Part shown: positions 25,228 to 36,929 of the stretch, piece by piece
Position numbering within the stretch: position 1 is the first letter of the stretch
Layout of the letters: the number at the start of each line of letters is the position of its first letter
Assembly (NCBI RefSeq): GCF_020921035.1
Contig: NC_063158.1
Coordinates: forward strand, 3,144,001 to 3,208,000
DNA length: 64,000 bases
Origin: Rhodamnia argentea
Taxonomy: Eukaryota; Streptophyta; Magnoliopsida; Myrtales; Myrtaceae
Reading direction: 5' to 3'
Made by a program: the position numbers and the translations under genes
Notes under the pieces: generated by a model
Databases searched by the model: none
What the model was told of the DNA's origin: nothing
Seen by the model: the letters and a program-made list of their open reading frames with translations, nothing else

Positions 25228-25466
25228 ATGCTCCGTTTGTTTCACGAAAAATGAGTGATTTGAAAGATATTTTCCTCCAAAATAATTGCTTATATCACTT
25301 ATATCGTCCGAAGTAGTTAGTCAATAAAAAATATTTTCATCAACTACAACAGTTTACGTTTAAACATTTTTGTGAACGACGAATATTATTTTTGTAAGTG
25401 ATATATGCGATCATTTTTAAGAATACATTTTTTAAATCATTCATTTTTAATAAAACAAACGGAGCA
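25228..25466. mobile_element. MITE-like element, family D, copy 1
   Basis: It is bounded by the perfect inverted ends GCTCCGTTTGTTT and AAACAAACGGAGC. The arms extend imperfectly inward ('ATGAGTGATTTGAAAGATAT' against 'TTTAAATCATTCATTTTTAA'). About 240 bp, AT-rich, no open frame. Related sequence lies directly beside it (25467-25700) and at 52438-52652. The superfamily is not settled, because no clear target duplication is visible. Confidence 0.8.
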
Positions 25467-25700
25467 GTGTGTTTCGTAAAAATAAATGATTTAAAAAATA
25501 TTTTCCGAAAAATGATGCTTCTATCGCTTACAAGGACGAAGGAAAGAAATTTTTTCATCGTCCACAGAGATGGTTAGACGTAAAATTTTGTCGATAATAA
25601 AAATATTTTTATTGATTGAATATTTCAAGTGATACAAATAATTAACTTTTGAAAAAATAGTTCTAAATTATTCAATATTTGGGAAACACTAAACAGACAG
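25467..25700. mobile_element. Adjacent partial family D element
   Basis: It begins 'GTTTCGTAAAAATAAATGAT', continues with a block (GTTAGACGTAAAATTTTGTC) shared with the copy at 52438-52652, and ends near 'GGGAAACACTAAACAGACAG'. It abuts copy 1 and lies about 280 bp before the HMGS TATA box. Confidence 0.6.
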
Positions 25701-25807
25701 AGCCTACTACTTTGTCCCTGATTTTTTTTTTCAGTCTTTTTCTCGGATCAACGCCATCACGTCCCTCCCCAGTCGGGCCAGTCCCCACCCTCGAGGCTCG
25801 CGCGTAT

Positions 25808-25813
25808 CACGTG
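25808..25813. promoter_or_regulatory. G-box (CACGTG) upstream of HMGS
   Basis: The palindrome CACGTG, in the context TATCACGTGATGG, lies about 170 bp before the HMGS TATA box. G-boxes are commonly bound by bHLH (PIF, MYC) and bZIP factors. Functional use here is inferred. Confidence 0.45.
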
Positions 25814-25910
25814 ATGGCATTCCCGTAATTCTTGGGAAAGTGGAGGGTAAAGAGAGGAAATGCTCGCCGAACACCTGGCACTCGGCGCATGAGTCAAGAA
25901 GTCGCATTTG

Positions 25911-25928
25911 AGAGAGAGAGAGAGAGAG
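25911..25928. repeat. (AG)n microsatellite in HMGS promoter
   Basis: Nine AG units, about 50 bp before the TATA box. Confidence 0.9.
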
Positions 25929-25979
25929 GGCGCGCTCCGTCCCGTTCGCCTTTGCCGGGGTGCGGCCATCTAATGTCCC

Positions 25980-25987
25980 TATATATA
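25980..25987 (+). promoter_or_regulatory. TATA box of HMGS
   Basis: TATATATA in the context CCCTATATATACCG, 149 bp before the HMGS start codon. It is followed by a CT-rich leader. Confidence 0.65.
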
Positions 25988-26028
25988 CCGTCCCTTCAGC
26001 TCCTACATGTGAGCATCACCTTACCATT

Positions 26029-26052
26029 CTCTCTCTCTCTCTCTCTCTCTCT
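26029..26052. repeat. (CT)n tract in HMGS leader
   Basis: Twelve CT units between TATA box and start codon, typical of plant 5' UTRs. Confidence 0.95.
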
Positions 26053-26135
26053 TCCCGAAGAAGAACTCGCGCTCCAAAGAGCTTTCGTCATCATCCGTCG
26101 TTGCTGCTCGTTCTTCGTCTCGATCAAGCTCAGAG

Positions 26136-29100
26136 ATGGCAAAGAACGTTGGAATCCTCGCCATGGACATCTACTTCCCTCCTACCTGCGTTCAACAGGT
26201 CTCTCTCTCTCCTCCCTCCCTCTCTCGCTCTCTCTGCACGAGTGTGCGCGAGCGAGCGAGCTTGTGATTTGTCGTCTCTGTGTTGCGGTTCGGATTTCGG
26301 CCGCGTCGGAATGAGGAGGTGGCCAAGGATTTCGAGCGTCTGTGCTCGAAAGAATTGAATAGGTTGAAGTCTAGGTTGTCTCTGGCGAACGATTCTCTGT
26401 TTTGGATGTTTATAAGCGCGAAAAATGGAAGGATGCTTGACTGTTCATTAATATCTCCTTGTATCGCTCTTTTTTCTCCGGGAGATTTGATTCTGGATTT
26501 TTTTGTTTCATTTTTTTTTTGGTTTTTGGCGGATTTGGATGGTTATGTTCGGTTCGGTAACGCAAGATGCGTGCTATGACTGCGACTGTCTGTACTTGAT
26601 CCGTGTTTATTCCCGGTGATAATGACTTCATTGGTCTTTGGAGTGCTAGCTCGAGGTCCTGCCGAGCCTGTGTCACCGATTAGATGATTTTTAGTTTGCT
26701 ATTGTGTGCATCATTTCGGGGTCTGGATCTGCGTAAAAGTGAGGTTGTGCATGTGCATAGATTAGGCTGTGGCTCGAGTTTCATCTTCTGTTGTTTATCT
26801 GTGCGAAGCGTCTGAATTGATTTGTCAAATTTCTATAAGTTAACTATGGGCGTGATTATGGTGAAATGACAGAAAAATCGAATGGATGCTTGTGATAGTA
26901 GTGCTTTTATGAAGAAGCTGACAGGTCTTGAAACTAGTTCTGTTCTAAGAAGAATTGGTTCGGATTTACTTCTACACCATTTCTGTGATTAAAGTGGATA
27001 TAGTAATTACTGGCTTGATCTTGGACTCGTAGTTTGAAATCGAGGTGAAAACGCAGGGAGCAAACTCAAATTTAAGCAACTATATAGACTGTGAAATGTG
27101 AAAGTTAATCCTCATGTACATTTGCTTGTGGAGAACCCTTCTCTATATATGAACTTGCATAATGAAAAGGAAGAAAGAAGATAAAATGAAATGACAATTA
27201 AGCGATACATAAACAAAGCAGCAACAGCCACAAAATACATAGTTGAATGAAATCTTAACATTAACACTCTCAGTTTCCTAGTACTAGGTTAATACGACAA
27301 AATCTCAAATTCTGTCTCTCATTTTTTGGCATTTATAGGAAGCAATGGAAGCACATGATGGTGCAAGCAAAGGAAAATATACTATTGGACTTGGACAAGA
27401 TTGTATGGGATTTTGTACTGAAGTCGAAGATGTCATCTCAATGAGGTTAAATTTCTATAATCCGGTCATTAATATTTCATCCTTTCGTTCCCCTGTACAC
27501 CTTCTATTATAAGGATATTGGTCTTTGAGAGTATCCTTGCTTTCTATACTGCTTTTAAGCTCTCCTTGTACATGTTATTTTGCTTTTATGATGATTGTCT
27601 AAAGGGTGCAATTGTGCCTCTGAAATATGATATTCACGTATCATAAGGCCATTGCCAGCTATTAGAAGGTCTATTCTATAGCGGTTTCTCCTTTGTATTT
27701 ATTTAGATTTTTTTCTAACTAAATCCTGTACTTCCAGTTTGACAGTTGTTTCATCCCTCCTTGAGAAGTATGGGATTGATGCAAAACAAATTGGTCGTCT
27801 GGAAGTAGGCAGTGAGACGGTCATTGACAAGAGCAAATCCATCAAGACTTTCCTCATGCAAATTTTTGAGGTACATTTCAGTGTTTACCGTTAGGTCCCT
27901 AATTATATGTTCAGGCACATGGTCCCATCAGCTTTGAAAGTAAAATAATAAAGAAATCTGATTATATAACACCATATTGCTCTTATATTTTACAACCTTT
28001 TCTTTTGTCACTCTTCTGCTCTTGCATTTATAGTTGCTTAATAAGTCCCATTTTATGCCTGAAGATGCTCATGTTTAGTGTTGCTGATAAATAAGCAGGC
28101 TTCCGGTAATACTGACATTGAAGGTGTCGATTCAACTAATGCTTGCTATGGAGGGACAGCAGCTTTGTTCAACTGTGTGAACTGGGTGGAGAGTTCTTCA
28201 TGGGATGGTCGCTATGGTCTTGTTGTAAGCACAGACAGTGCGGTATGCTAATTCTTTTCCTAACGTCTTCCAATATTTTTATATTTTCTGTTTTGCCTGC
28301 CTAAACTGGAGAATGAATTTTTTCTATAATAATGGATATCCTCTCGAATGGAGTACTACCACTTGGAAGGAATAGATTTTTTAATGTAAATTCTGTTTTA
28401 TTCTCTCATTTTTCAGCTGTTACTTCTCTTTCTCAGGTTTATGCGGAAGGACCAGCACGCCCTACTGGAGGAGCAGCTGCTATTGCTATGCTCATTGGGC
28501 CTGATGCTCCTCTTGTTTTTGAAAGCAAATTCCGTGGGAGTCATATGTCTCATGTCTATGACTTTTACAAGCCCAATCTTGCTAGTGAATATCCCGTAAG
28601 TCCTTCTAAATGCCCTTTTTGTGAAGTTTGAAATTTTTCTAATTCTATAGTTCTAGACATTGATGTCCAGTTCCCTAATTTCAGTGCACTTGGTAGACAT
28701 AGTTTCGGAACATAGCATGAAAAGGAAGCTCCCACTTGTCACATTTCCTAAATTATGTACCCTTCTTCTGCTTTTACAACTGGATGCCTTTTGATTGGAA
28801 CATCAGACTACTTCACTACCATCGGGTTCTGAAAGTACATCTCATACATCTGTTAAAGAAGATAGTGAACATTCTTGAGAAAGCTAATGTGCTTTGTTCT
28901 GCTGAAGTCAATACATATGCCACTTTCTGAAAGTCTGTAATATAAAGAGTTTTCAACTGATTATAACTCTTACACTTGGTAATACTGCAGTTTTTATATA
29001 CAATAACAAATTCTACTTTTGTCTTAGCTTTCATGTTTTCTCTAATCAAGTCCCTATACTTCTTATTTCTCCGATCTAGTATTTCTTCTTGCACAACTTA

Positions 29101-31298
29101 TCTAATCAAGTCCTTCCAGAACCAAATCCGGCCAAATCAAGCTGACACAGCTGTTGGATGTTGTCGTACTGCGGCATTGTAATATTTTCAAATTCATGAC
29201 CCAAGTGCATATTGAAACAGAGAAAGATTATGAGTGAAAAAGAAGGGTTTTCTCTTCTTCTTCTTTTTTCAACTGTAGCAGTGTACCTCAGCTTAATGTT
29301 GTAAATGTCATCCTCAAGCATCACCAACGGTCACGTCAGCTGAATTTGACCGGATATAGTGTTGGAGGGACTTAATTAGATAACTTGCGCAAGTAGAAGG
29401 ACTTGTTTAGAAAAATTAAAGTACATGGACTTGGTTAGAGAAAACATGAAAGTACAAGGACGCAAAGTATAATTTTCCTAAATAGAAATGTTTGCACTCT
29501 ATTCCGTATGTACCAAGAAATTTCATACTTTCAGTTAAGGTCTTTATTCTCAAATTATTGGAGTATTTCATGGAAAGCGACTGACGTTTGCTCGCCTTCA
29601 TTCCTTGAAATCCCTTTGCAGGTTGTTGATGGGAAGCTATCACAAACATGTTATTTGATGGCTCTTGACTCCTGCTACAAGCATTTCTGTCACAAGTGAG
29701 TTGAAATTCGTAATTATGAGTATATTACCATCTCAATCTTCTATGGAATTCGAGTTATTACTTTCCTTTTCCTTATCCTGCTGTTTGCTTTCACAGATAC
29801 GAGAAACTTGAGGGAAAACAATTTTCTCTATCCGATGCTGACTACATTGTGTTTCACTCCCCATACAACAAGGTCCTTTTACTATTATGACCTGACGCAG
29901 ATAATGATTTATCTTTTCTTGCTTCTACTTACACTTTTACCTTCAATATTGCAGCTTGTGCAGAAAAGCTTTTCCCGTTTAATGTTCAACGACTTCTTGA
30001 GAAATGCCAGGTTTTATTCATCATATGCTGTACTACTTCTGAAGTTCAGTGGAATGACACTGTTGGACACTGTGATTGATTTATGCTCTTATTTGGCAGC
30101 TCTGTGGATGAGGCCGCGAAGGAAAAGTTGGCACCATTTTCAAGCTTATCCAGCGATGAAAGCTACCAAAGCCGAGATCTAGAGAAGGTATATTAGGAAA
30201 CTATCTCGTCGTTTGAAGCTAGAGCATAGAAGTTGTTGATAGATGACAACTTTATGATCCCATTAATATGCAGGCATCCCAACAAGTTGCCAAGCCCCTG
30301 TACGATGCGATGGTGCAACCATCCACTTTGATACCAAAACAAGTTGGAAACATGTACACTGCATCTCTGTATGCAGCTTTTGCTTCTCTGATTCACAATA
30401 AGCACACCTCCCTGGTAATTTTCTGTCATATTTCTAATCTTAATCTCATGATATGGGTCATGTGACTCTTCTAAAAACGAACGCATTTCGGCAGGGTGGC
30501 AACCGGGTGATATTGTTCTCCTATGGAAGTGGTTTGACTGCGACGATGTTCTCCTTGAAAATTAATGATGGGCAGTATCCATTCTGCTTATCAAACATTG
30601 CTGCTATAATGAATGTTGACAAGAAGCTGAAGTCGAGGCATGAGGTAATTTTAGTGTTCTCTCCTACTTGCTTCTGTATGCATTCAGTGTCATCATGCCT
30701 TATAGGTATGAATTGTACTCCTTAAGCTGCTGTCCTTCACTTCATCGAATAGCATTTTCATCATTTTTCAACATAGGCATCGGCTCTACCAGCTGCTAGA
30801 TTTACACTGAAGAACATCTCTTCTCATGTGTTTGAATGCACACGTGATTTGCCTATTTGCATTGCCACCATTGCACATAATTTCTCCCTAAGTAGAGATT
30901 GCTTTTAACTTTTTATTTGTAATCATAAACCAGTATCTTCTTCTTGCATTACCACCTGAATCGGACACATGCACTGACTATAGATGCAGTAGAATCTTTT
31001 CTTGGGAAATGCTTTAAGACCGTTGTCTAAGGAAAGTTGATTGGTATGTGCCCCGTTGACGAACACATTTGAACACAACTTGTGTTTCATGCAGTTCCTA
31101 CCAGAGAAATTTGTCGAAACAATGAAGCTTATGGAGCACAGATATGGCGCTAAGGACTTTGTGACAAGCAAGGACTGTAGCCTATTGGCCCCAGGAACAT
31201 ACTACCTCACCGAAGTCGACTCCATGTACCGGAGGTTCTATGCCAAGAAGGCCAAGGACAGCCACTACGAGAATGGTACAGTCGCCAATGGTCACTGA
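26136..31298 (+). CDS. HMGS: Hydroxymethylglutaryl-CoA synthase, complete
   Basis: Condenses acetyl-CoA with acetoacetyl-CoA to HMG-CoA, the second step of the cytosolic mevalonate pathway. It supplies sterols and sesquiterpenes. Exons: 26136-26198, 27339-27445, 27738-27870, 28099-28242, 28437-28595, 29622-29695, 29797-29872, 29955-30010, 30100-30187, 30274-30414, 30495-30644, 31095-31298. All junctions are GT-AG and in frame, giving 464 aa, the normal plant length. The catalytic triad is present: E79 (RLEVGSE), C117 (TNACYGGTA) and H247 (VFHSPYN). H188, N326 and S359, studied in the Brassica enzyme, fall at the same residue numbers. There is no targeting peptide, consistent with a cytosolic enzyme. 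The start is chosen from the conserved [15 protein letters not shown]. Intron 5 carries a MITE-like insertion. The gene appears functional. Confidence 0.97.
29012..29473. mobile_element. MITE-like element inside HMGS intron 5
   Basis: The left arm (29012-29120) includes 'CTTTCATGTTTTCTCTAATC' and 'ACTTATCTAATCAAGTCCTT'. Both return reversed and complemented in the right arm (about 29365-29473: 'GACTTGGTTAGAGAAAACAT', 'GACTTAATTAGATAAC'). Arms of about 105 bp enclose about 240 bp with no coding potential. It lies wholly inside the intron (28596-29621), leaving both splice sites intact. Confidence 0.75.
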
Positions 31299-31473
31299 AG
31301 CGAACCCCCGGTACATCAGTGGCGTCCGCATGTGAAGTTAGCTCATGCACTCGTGTTGTTTTAGATGATTGTTGGAAACGGCACTAAGAAGAATTATTGT
31401 GCATTCTTAAGTTTGTACCTAAGCACCAATAGTTTGATCATCATCTCAAGTCTTTTATGTGATGATTAGCCTT

Positions 31474-31479
31474 CAATAA
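31474..31479 (+). terminator. HMGS polyadenylation signal
   Basis: AATAAA, 176 bases after the stop codon, at a typical 3' UTR distance. Confidence 0.5.
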
Positions 31480-31499
31480 AAACACCTATTGAAGTCCCC

Positions 31500-31925
31500 T
31501 TGCTCTTTCCGATACGCTTTGTTGTTACAGTAGACGACCCGTTTCTTGTTCAAGAGTTAAATGTCACGATGAGCCCACCGATCAGAATTCAGAAAAAGAT
31601 CGATGGCTTCATCATATTTCACACGATCAGCTTGGTAAAACGATTGGGGCCCAAAGCCGAAAAGAATTACGATCTTGCTGGCCATTTCATATAGAAGCCG
31701 GTCTGATCAGCCCTTCGTTAACTAGCCAGTCAGGTTGTAGTCGTCCTGACTGGGCTACTAGCCTGTCATTCATGCCCAGTTGGAGGGAAGATACGGTCAG
31801 GGTATCAATGTGAGATGAACCGAGCAAGACTATTCGCATAAGACTTGCCCGGCAGAGTGCAGTCCAGGTTTAAGATATAGCCTATCAATGACATAGCTTT
31901 AGTCGTTCGGCACAACTAAGTGAAA
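31500..31925. other. No recognisable gene between HMGS and the first repeat element
   Basis: About 430 bp with no gene signal. The open frame at 31500-31694 resembles nothing known. Confidence 0.5.
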
Positions 31926-31929
31926 TATA

Positions 31930-33312
31930 AGGGTCTGTATGGTAATACTTCAGAAAAAGTATTTTTGTTTCCAAAGTGTTATCCGAACACTTTGGGAACA
32001 TAAATGCGTATGGTAAAAAAGTGTTCCCAAAGTGTTCCGGAAACATTTTTGAGAAACAAAAACATTTTTGGAGCAGAAACAAGAAACAAAAAAAACTTGC
32101 TTCTGTATTCTTGGAACACTTTTTAGAAACACATTTGGAACATTTTTTTTAGAAACAATTGGGAACAATTTTATTTTTGAACAAACTTTTTTCTCTTTTG
32201 TTCTTGCATGAATACAATGTTGACACTTGATTTTTGATCATTTTATTTTAAAAAATTAATTAAAAATACAAAAACAATTCATAAAATTACAAAATCAACC
32301 TTGGAAGCTTTAGCCTAGCCTTAGCAACCAATTTTGAACAAAAAATATTTTTGTAATTTTTGACATTTTGCAGATTTATTTTAATTATAAAATAGCCGAA
32401 AATAAGGAAAAATAGTATTCGTGGTAAAAAAATGTGCAAAAATATTCCATATTATTATTTTAATTTCCTTTTCATTTTGGTCTCTTAAATTTTAAAAAAA
32501 TTCAGTTTGGGACCACATGCCTCTTCATTGAACATAATCCTAAATTGACTAAAAAATTTCATTTTAAATCATTTTAGCCAAAATTTTTACTTTTAGAGTC
32601 ATGACATGAGATTTTGACACCTTGCATCTCATTTCAGTCCTCATGTTTGGAAAAAATTGCACAATTGGACTAAAAGGACCTAAATGCACAAATATTTTTC
32701 ATTTTAGTTCCCGATTTCACTCAAAGTGCAATTTATATTTTTCTAGGGTCCTCGTTTAAAAGTAATCATATTTTTAACTACTTGGGAACATTTACATGTA
32801 ACTCATAATTATAATTTTTCCTATTTATAGAAAACATATTTGATGTTCTTGTTGTCTAATTCCAATTCGTCTTCTCTTTCAGGTTTTTTTTATAGGTGAT
32901 CTCGTCTATATCATCATTTGATAAATCGTGCATAAATTACTTATACATTTATTGGTCCAATTTGATTTAGTAAATTGAAAAAATGCGATTTAATTTGATT
33001 TAGTAAGTAAAAAAGATAAAGACATTTTAATTTTAATATATATAGTCCCCTTAATTAAATGAAAAAAATTATGAACAATTTTTTTGCGGTTACCAAATGA
33101 GTTTCTTTTCTTCTTCTTTTTTGTTCTAGAACAGAAATTTTATGCAATTACCAAACGTGTTTCTGTTCTTTTTTTGTTTCGGGAATAATTTTTTTTTGTA
33201 GTTACCAAACGCGTTTTTGTTCCCAAAAATGGTTGCTGGGAACAGAAACAAAAAAAAATGCTTATGTTCTAAAAGTTGTTCTAGGAACGTAAACGTTACC
33301 ATATGCAACCTA
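31930..33312. mobile_element. Non-autonomous transposon-like element, family E, copy 1
   Basis: The left end GGGTCTGTATGGTAATAC and the reversed right end GGTTGCATATGGTAACGT form an imperfect terminal inverted repeat. TAA occurs just outside both ends (ATAA|GGG and CC|TAAA). A 3-bp TWA target site and GG..TGT.TGGT-like ends are features of PIF/Harbinger (Tourist) elements, so this is a plausible but unproven member. Both flanking arms are rich in repeated 'TGTTCC..AA' and 'CCAAACGCGTTTCTGTTC' blocks. There is no transposase frame. Copy 2 at 33500 is similar throughout. Confidence 0.7.
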
Positions 33313-33499
33313 AACTTCTTTGCCTTTCGGCTGAGACCAAGTGCAACCAAAAAACACATACGACTAGGCCATGCCACGGCCACGGCTAATGTGCAACTTG
33401 ATCAGCATACCATCTAAAAGGGCGGTAACTTAAAACAGCAAAATCACAGTAATCAACATATGAAATAAGGTCTACAAGCTTTGCTACATTAATTATTAG

Positions 33500-34836
33500 A
33501 GACTTGCGTATGATAATGCTCTAGAAAAAAGTGTTTCTGTTCCCAAAGTGTTCCCGAAATACTTTGAGAACAAAAACGCGTATGATAAAAAAGCGTTCAC
33601 AAAGTGTTCCGGAAACACTTTTGAAAAACAGAAACACTTCTAGAGTAGAAATAAGAAACAAAAAAAATTTGCTTCTGTGTGTTCTTGGAACACTTTTTAG
33701 AAACACATTTGAAACATTTTTTAGAAACAATTGGGAACAATTTTGTTTTTGAACACACTCTCTTCTCCTTTGTTCTTGCACGATGTTGACACTTGATTTT
33801 TTTATCATTTTATTTTATAAAATTAATTCAAAATACCAAAACAATTCATAAAATTACAAAATCAACCTTGGAAGCTTTGGCCTAGCCTTAGGAACCAATT
33901 TTGAACAAAAAATATTTTTCGTAATTTTTGATATTTTTCGGATTTATTTTAATTATAAAAATATCCGAAAATAGGAAAAATAGTATTCGTGGTCAGAAAA
34001 ATGCGCAAAACTAGTCCATATTTTTATTTTAATTCCCTTTTCATTTTGGCCTCTTAAAGTTCTAAAAATTCAGTTTGGGACCACATGCCTCTTCATTGAA
34101 CATAATCCTAAATTGACTAAAAATTTTCATTTTAAATCATTTTAGCCAAATTTTTTTACTTTTAGAGTCATGACATGAGACTTTGATACCCTGCATCTCA
34201 TTTCAGTTCTCATGTTTGGAAAAATTGTACAATTGGATTAAAAAGACCTAAATGCACAAATATTTTTCATTTTAGTCCCCGGTTTCACTCAAAGTGCAAT
34301 TAGTATTTTTCTAGGGGTCCCTGTTTAAAGGTAATCATATTTTTAACTACTTGGGCACATTTACATGTGACTCATAGTTGTAATTTTTCCTATCTATAGA
34401 AAACATATTTGATGTTCTAGTTGTACAATTCCAATTCGTCTTCTCTCTCTTTTTTTTTTTTTATAGTCGATCTCGTCCATATTGTAATTTGATAAATCGT
34501 GCATAAATTACTTATACTTATATTGGTCTAATTTGATTTAATACATTGAACAAATGAGATTTAATTTGATTTAGTAAGTTAAAAAGATAAAGACATCTTA
34601 ATTTTAATATATATGTATATACATAATCCCCTTAATTAAATGAAAAAATTAGGAACAATTTTTTTTTACAATAGCCAAACGCTTTTTTTTTTTTGTTCCG
34701 AGAATAGAAACTTTATGCGATTCTCAAACGCGTTTCTGTTTCCAAAACTCGTTGTCCGGAATAGAAACAGAAAAAAAAATGTTTATATTTTAAAAATTAT
34801 TTCGAAAATAGAAATATTACGACACGCAGCCTAATA
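33500..34836. mobile_element. Non-autonomous transposon-like element, family E, copy 2
   Basis: Same orientation and layout as copy 1, matching it along nearly its whole length with scattered substitutions and small gaps. For example, 'AAAATTACAAAATCAACCTTGGAAGC' is shared apart from its surroundings, as is GGACCACATGCCTCTTCATT. Ends: 'GACTTGCGTATGATAATGCT' at the left, and at the right 'GGCTGCGTGTCGTAATATTT' when reversed. Only about 190 bp separate the two copies. Confidence 0.7.
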
Positions 34837-35090
34837 TTCTATAGAGTTCGAAACCATCCGAATTCGACCCACGAACTCAATGGGGGTGATAAGACGATCA
34901 AAGTGCGAGATGGCTCGGCCCAATTATTTAACAAAAGATAATGAAAAACTCACTCCGGAAAACGTGACGGTCCTAAAACTTTTGTTTTTTTTTTTCACTT
35001 CATTATTTTAATTTTTCGCTGGTCTTCCAGATGGTGCCGGGACCACCAATGGTGAGGTGGTCTCAACCAATTGAAACCCCACTTTACTTG

Positions 35091-35314
35091 GGGCCCACAA
35101 AAAAAAAAGATTATTTTTTCCGGATCTTGCCCCCACTAGGCCCACCACCACTCTACTCTCCTCCTATTGGTGGAGACTTGGAGACCACCTTTGCCTCGCC
35201 CCCACCCCACCCCACCCCCCCGGGCGGGTGGTCCACTTGTGATTGGGCCCCCCCCCACCCCCTCAAACAGATAGAGAGAGAGAGAGAGAAAAAAAGATGA
35301 AGTAAGGGCCCCAC
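35091..35314. promoter_or_regulatory. Cluster of TCP-type (site II) motifs upstream of the TCP gene
   Basis: GGGCCCAC at 35091-35098 and GGCCCCAC at 35307-35314 fit the class I TCP consensus GGNCCCAC. GGCCCA (about 35139) and TGGGCC (about 35244) fit the shorter site II core. They lie 410-640 bp before the TCP start codon. Two C-rich runs (35200-35221 and 35247-35262) lie between them. Confidence 0.45.
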
Positions 35315-35725
35315 TACTTGTCATCCCCCCCACATCACAAGCTCCTTGATCCGATCCCCACCGTCCGTTCCCCCAAGATCATCATCAACGCTCTCGATCA
35401 CGACCCACCATATTTTTAAGACGATGGGGGTGCGTGCGGAATGGTGCAATCGGATGGAGCAGGAACAATATTTACTGCAGTTCTCTCTCTTTCTCTCTCT
35501 CTAGGGCTTCATGTCGTGAATTTTTTCTTTTTGGGCTTTGTTCGATCCCTCTGCTTTTTTCCTCGTTCTGTTCCATTGTGTTTCTTCTTCCTTGAATCCT
35601 CTGCCATCTTCCACAGAACTCGCCTTGAGTTGTCCGTCTCTCTCGGCTTCTTGCGACGTCACAAGACATAAAGGCTCCAACGGAAAACACCACCTTTCGC
35701 GTTCTCGCGTCTTTGTTGGGGCGAA

Positions 35726-36910
35726 ATGGCGTCGTTTCAGCAGCAGGAGGCGGACCCGGACGACAACGGGGGCGCGTCGGATCTCAGCACCAGCGCCGGC
35801 GACCCCGAGGACTGCCCCAGCGCCTCGCCACCCCGCGACCTGGCGACCCCGTTCCAGGCCGTCCCGCTCAAAGATGAGCCCGTGGAGTCCGACCCGGAAC
35901 AAGCTGCCCCGCCCGCTCGGGCCGGCCCGCGCGGGTTGGTCCCGGGGGCTGTCCAGGTTCAGCCAATGCCCATGCCCTTGTCCAGCGCTGTAGCCGCCAG
36001 GCGCTCCTCCTCCACCAAGGACCGCCACACCAAGGTGGAGGGCCGCGGCCGGAGGATCCGGATACCCGCCACCTGCGCCGCCAGGATCTTCCAGCTGACC
36101 CGGGAGCTCGGCCACAAGTCCGACGGCGAGACCGTGCGGTGGCTCCTCGAGCACGCCGAGCACGCCATCATCGAAGCCACGGGGACCGGGACTGTCCCTG
36201 CCATAGCGGTGTCCGTCGGCGGGGCCCTCAAAATCCCCTCCACTCCGAGCAACAACAACAACAGCAATACAACCGCTGCCCCCAAGCGTAAACGTCCGTC
36301 GAACAGTGAGTTCTGCGACGCCGGCGATGCCGTGATCACGCAGTCGTCGGGCCTCGCCGCTGCGGCACCACCCCCCCAGGGGCTGGTGCCGGTGTGGACG
36401 GTTGGGAACGCTGGCTTGGTGGTCCCCACGAGCGCCTTCTGGATGATCCCGCAACCCCAGGCTGCCGGGGCCGCGGCGGCTCCGGTGGCGGCGGTGGCCG
36501 CCGGGCCTTCGGTGGCTCAGCAGGCGCAGATATGGGCGCTTTCGCCGGCGGTGACCCCGGTGTTCAACGTGGCGGCCGCGACGGCACGGCCGGTGTCGTC
36601 ACTGGTGGCGGCGGTGGCGGCAGGAGGGAATATTCCTTCGGGGATCGAGATAAGGGGGCCATCGCCGGTAATATGCGGTGGATTGACGAACTCCGCAGCG
36701 AGCACCAGCATGGTTGGGGCTAAGGCGGCGAAGAAGTCGACGATGGCGCCGAGCGTGAGTTCCGGGGGAGGCGGCGGCGGCGGCGGAGGGAAGGCTCAGA
36801 TGTTGAGGGACTTTTCGTTGGAGATATACGATAAGCAGGAGTTGCAGTTCATGGGCTCTGGGAATACTGCACATCCTCGCTCGCGACCACAAGCCTCCTC
36901 CAAGCCTTGA
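35726..36910 (+). CDS. TCP9: Class I TCP transcription factor, TCP9/TCP19-like, single exon
   Basis: A nuclear DNA-binding regulator of the plant TCP family. Class I members bind GTGGGNCC-type sites and act on cell proliferation, growth and senescence. One uninterrupted frame of 394 aa starts [16 protein letters not shown]. The TCP basic-helix-loop-helix domain runs from about K98 ([15 protein letters not shown]) to about residue 152, and contains the class I hallmark of a shorter basic region. [15 protein letters not shown] follows, then [10 protein letters not shown], and near the end [17 protein letters not shown]. All three blocks are typical of the TCP9/TCP19 subgroup. An Ala-rich middle region and a Gly run (about residues 348-356, coded by GGC/GGA repeats) are low complexity. 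The coding region is very GC-rich, which produces long spurious frames on the other strand. It could be the TCP19 rather than the TCP9 orthologue. Confidence 0.95.
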   Translation: MASFQQQEADPDDNGGASDLSTSAGDPEDCPSASPPRDLATPFQAVPLKDEPVESDPEQAAPPARAGPRGLVPGAVQVQPMPMPLSSAVAARRSSSTKDRHTKVEGRGRRIRIPATCAARIFQLTRELGHKSDGETVRWLLEHAEHAIIEATGTGTVPAIAVSVGGALKIPSTPSNNNNSNTTAAPKRKRPSNSEFCDAGDAVITQSSGLAAAAPPPQGLVPVWTVGNAGLVVPTSAFWMIPQPQAAGAAAAPVAAVAAGPSVAQQAQIWALSPAVTPVFNVAAATARPVSSLVAAVAAGGNIPSGIEIRGPSPVICGGLTNSAASTSMVGAKAAKKSTMAPSVSSGGGGGGGGGKAQMLRDFSLEIYDKQELQFMGSGNTAHPRSRPQASSKP

Positions 36911-36929
36911 GGAAAGAGTTCTAATCGTG

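Noticed and set aside
35501-36454. 317-codon open frame on the minus strand across the TCP gene
   Set aside because: It is a composition shadow of the GC-rich TCP coding region, with no homology I recognise. The plus-strand frame carries the full conserved TCP domain and motifs.
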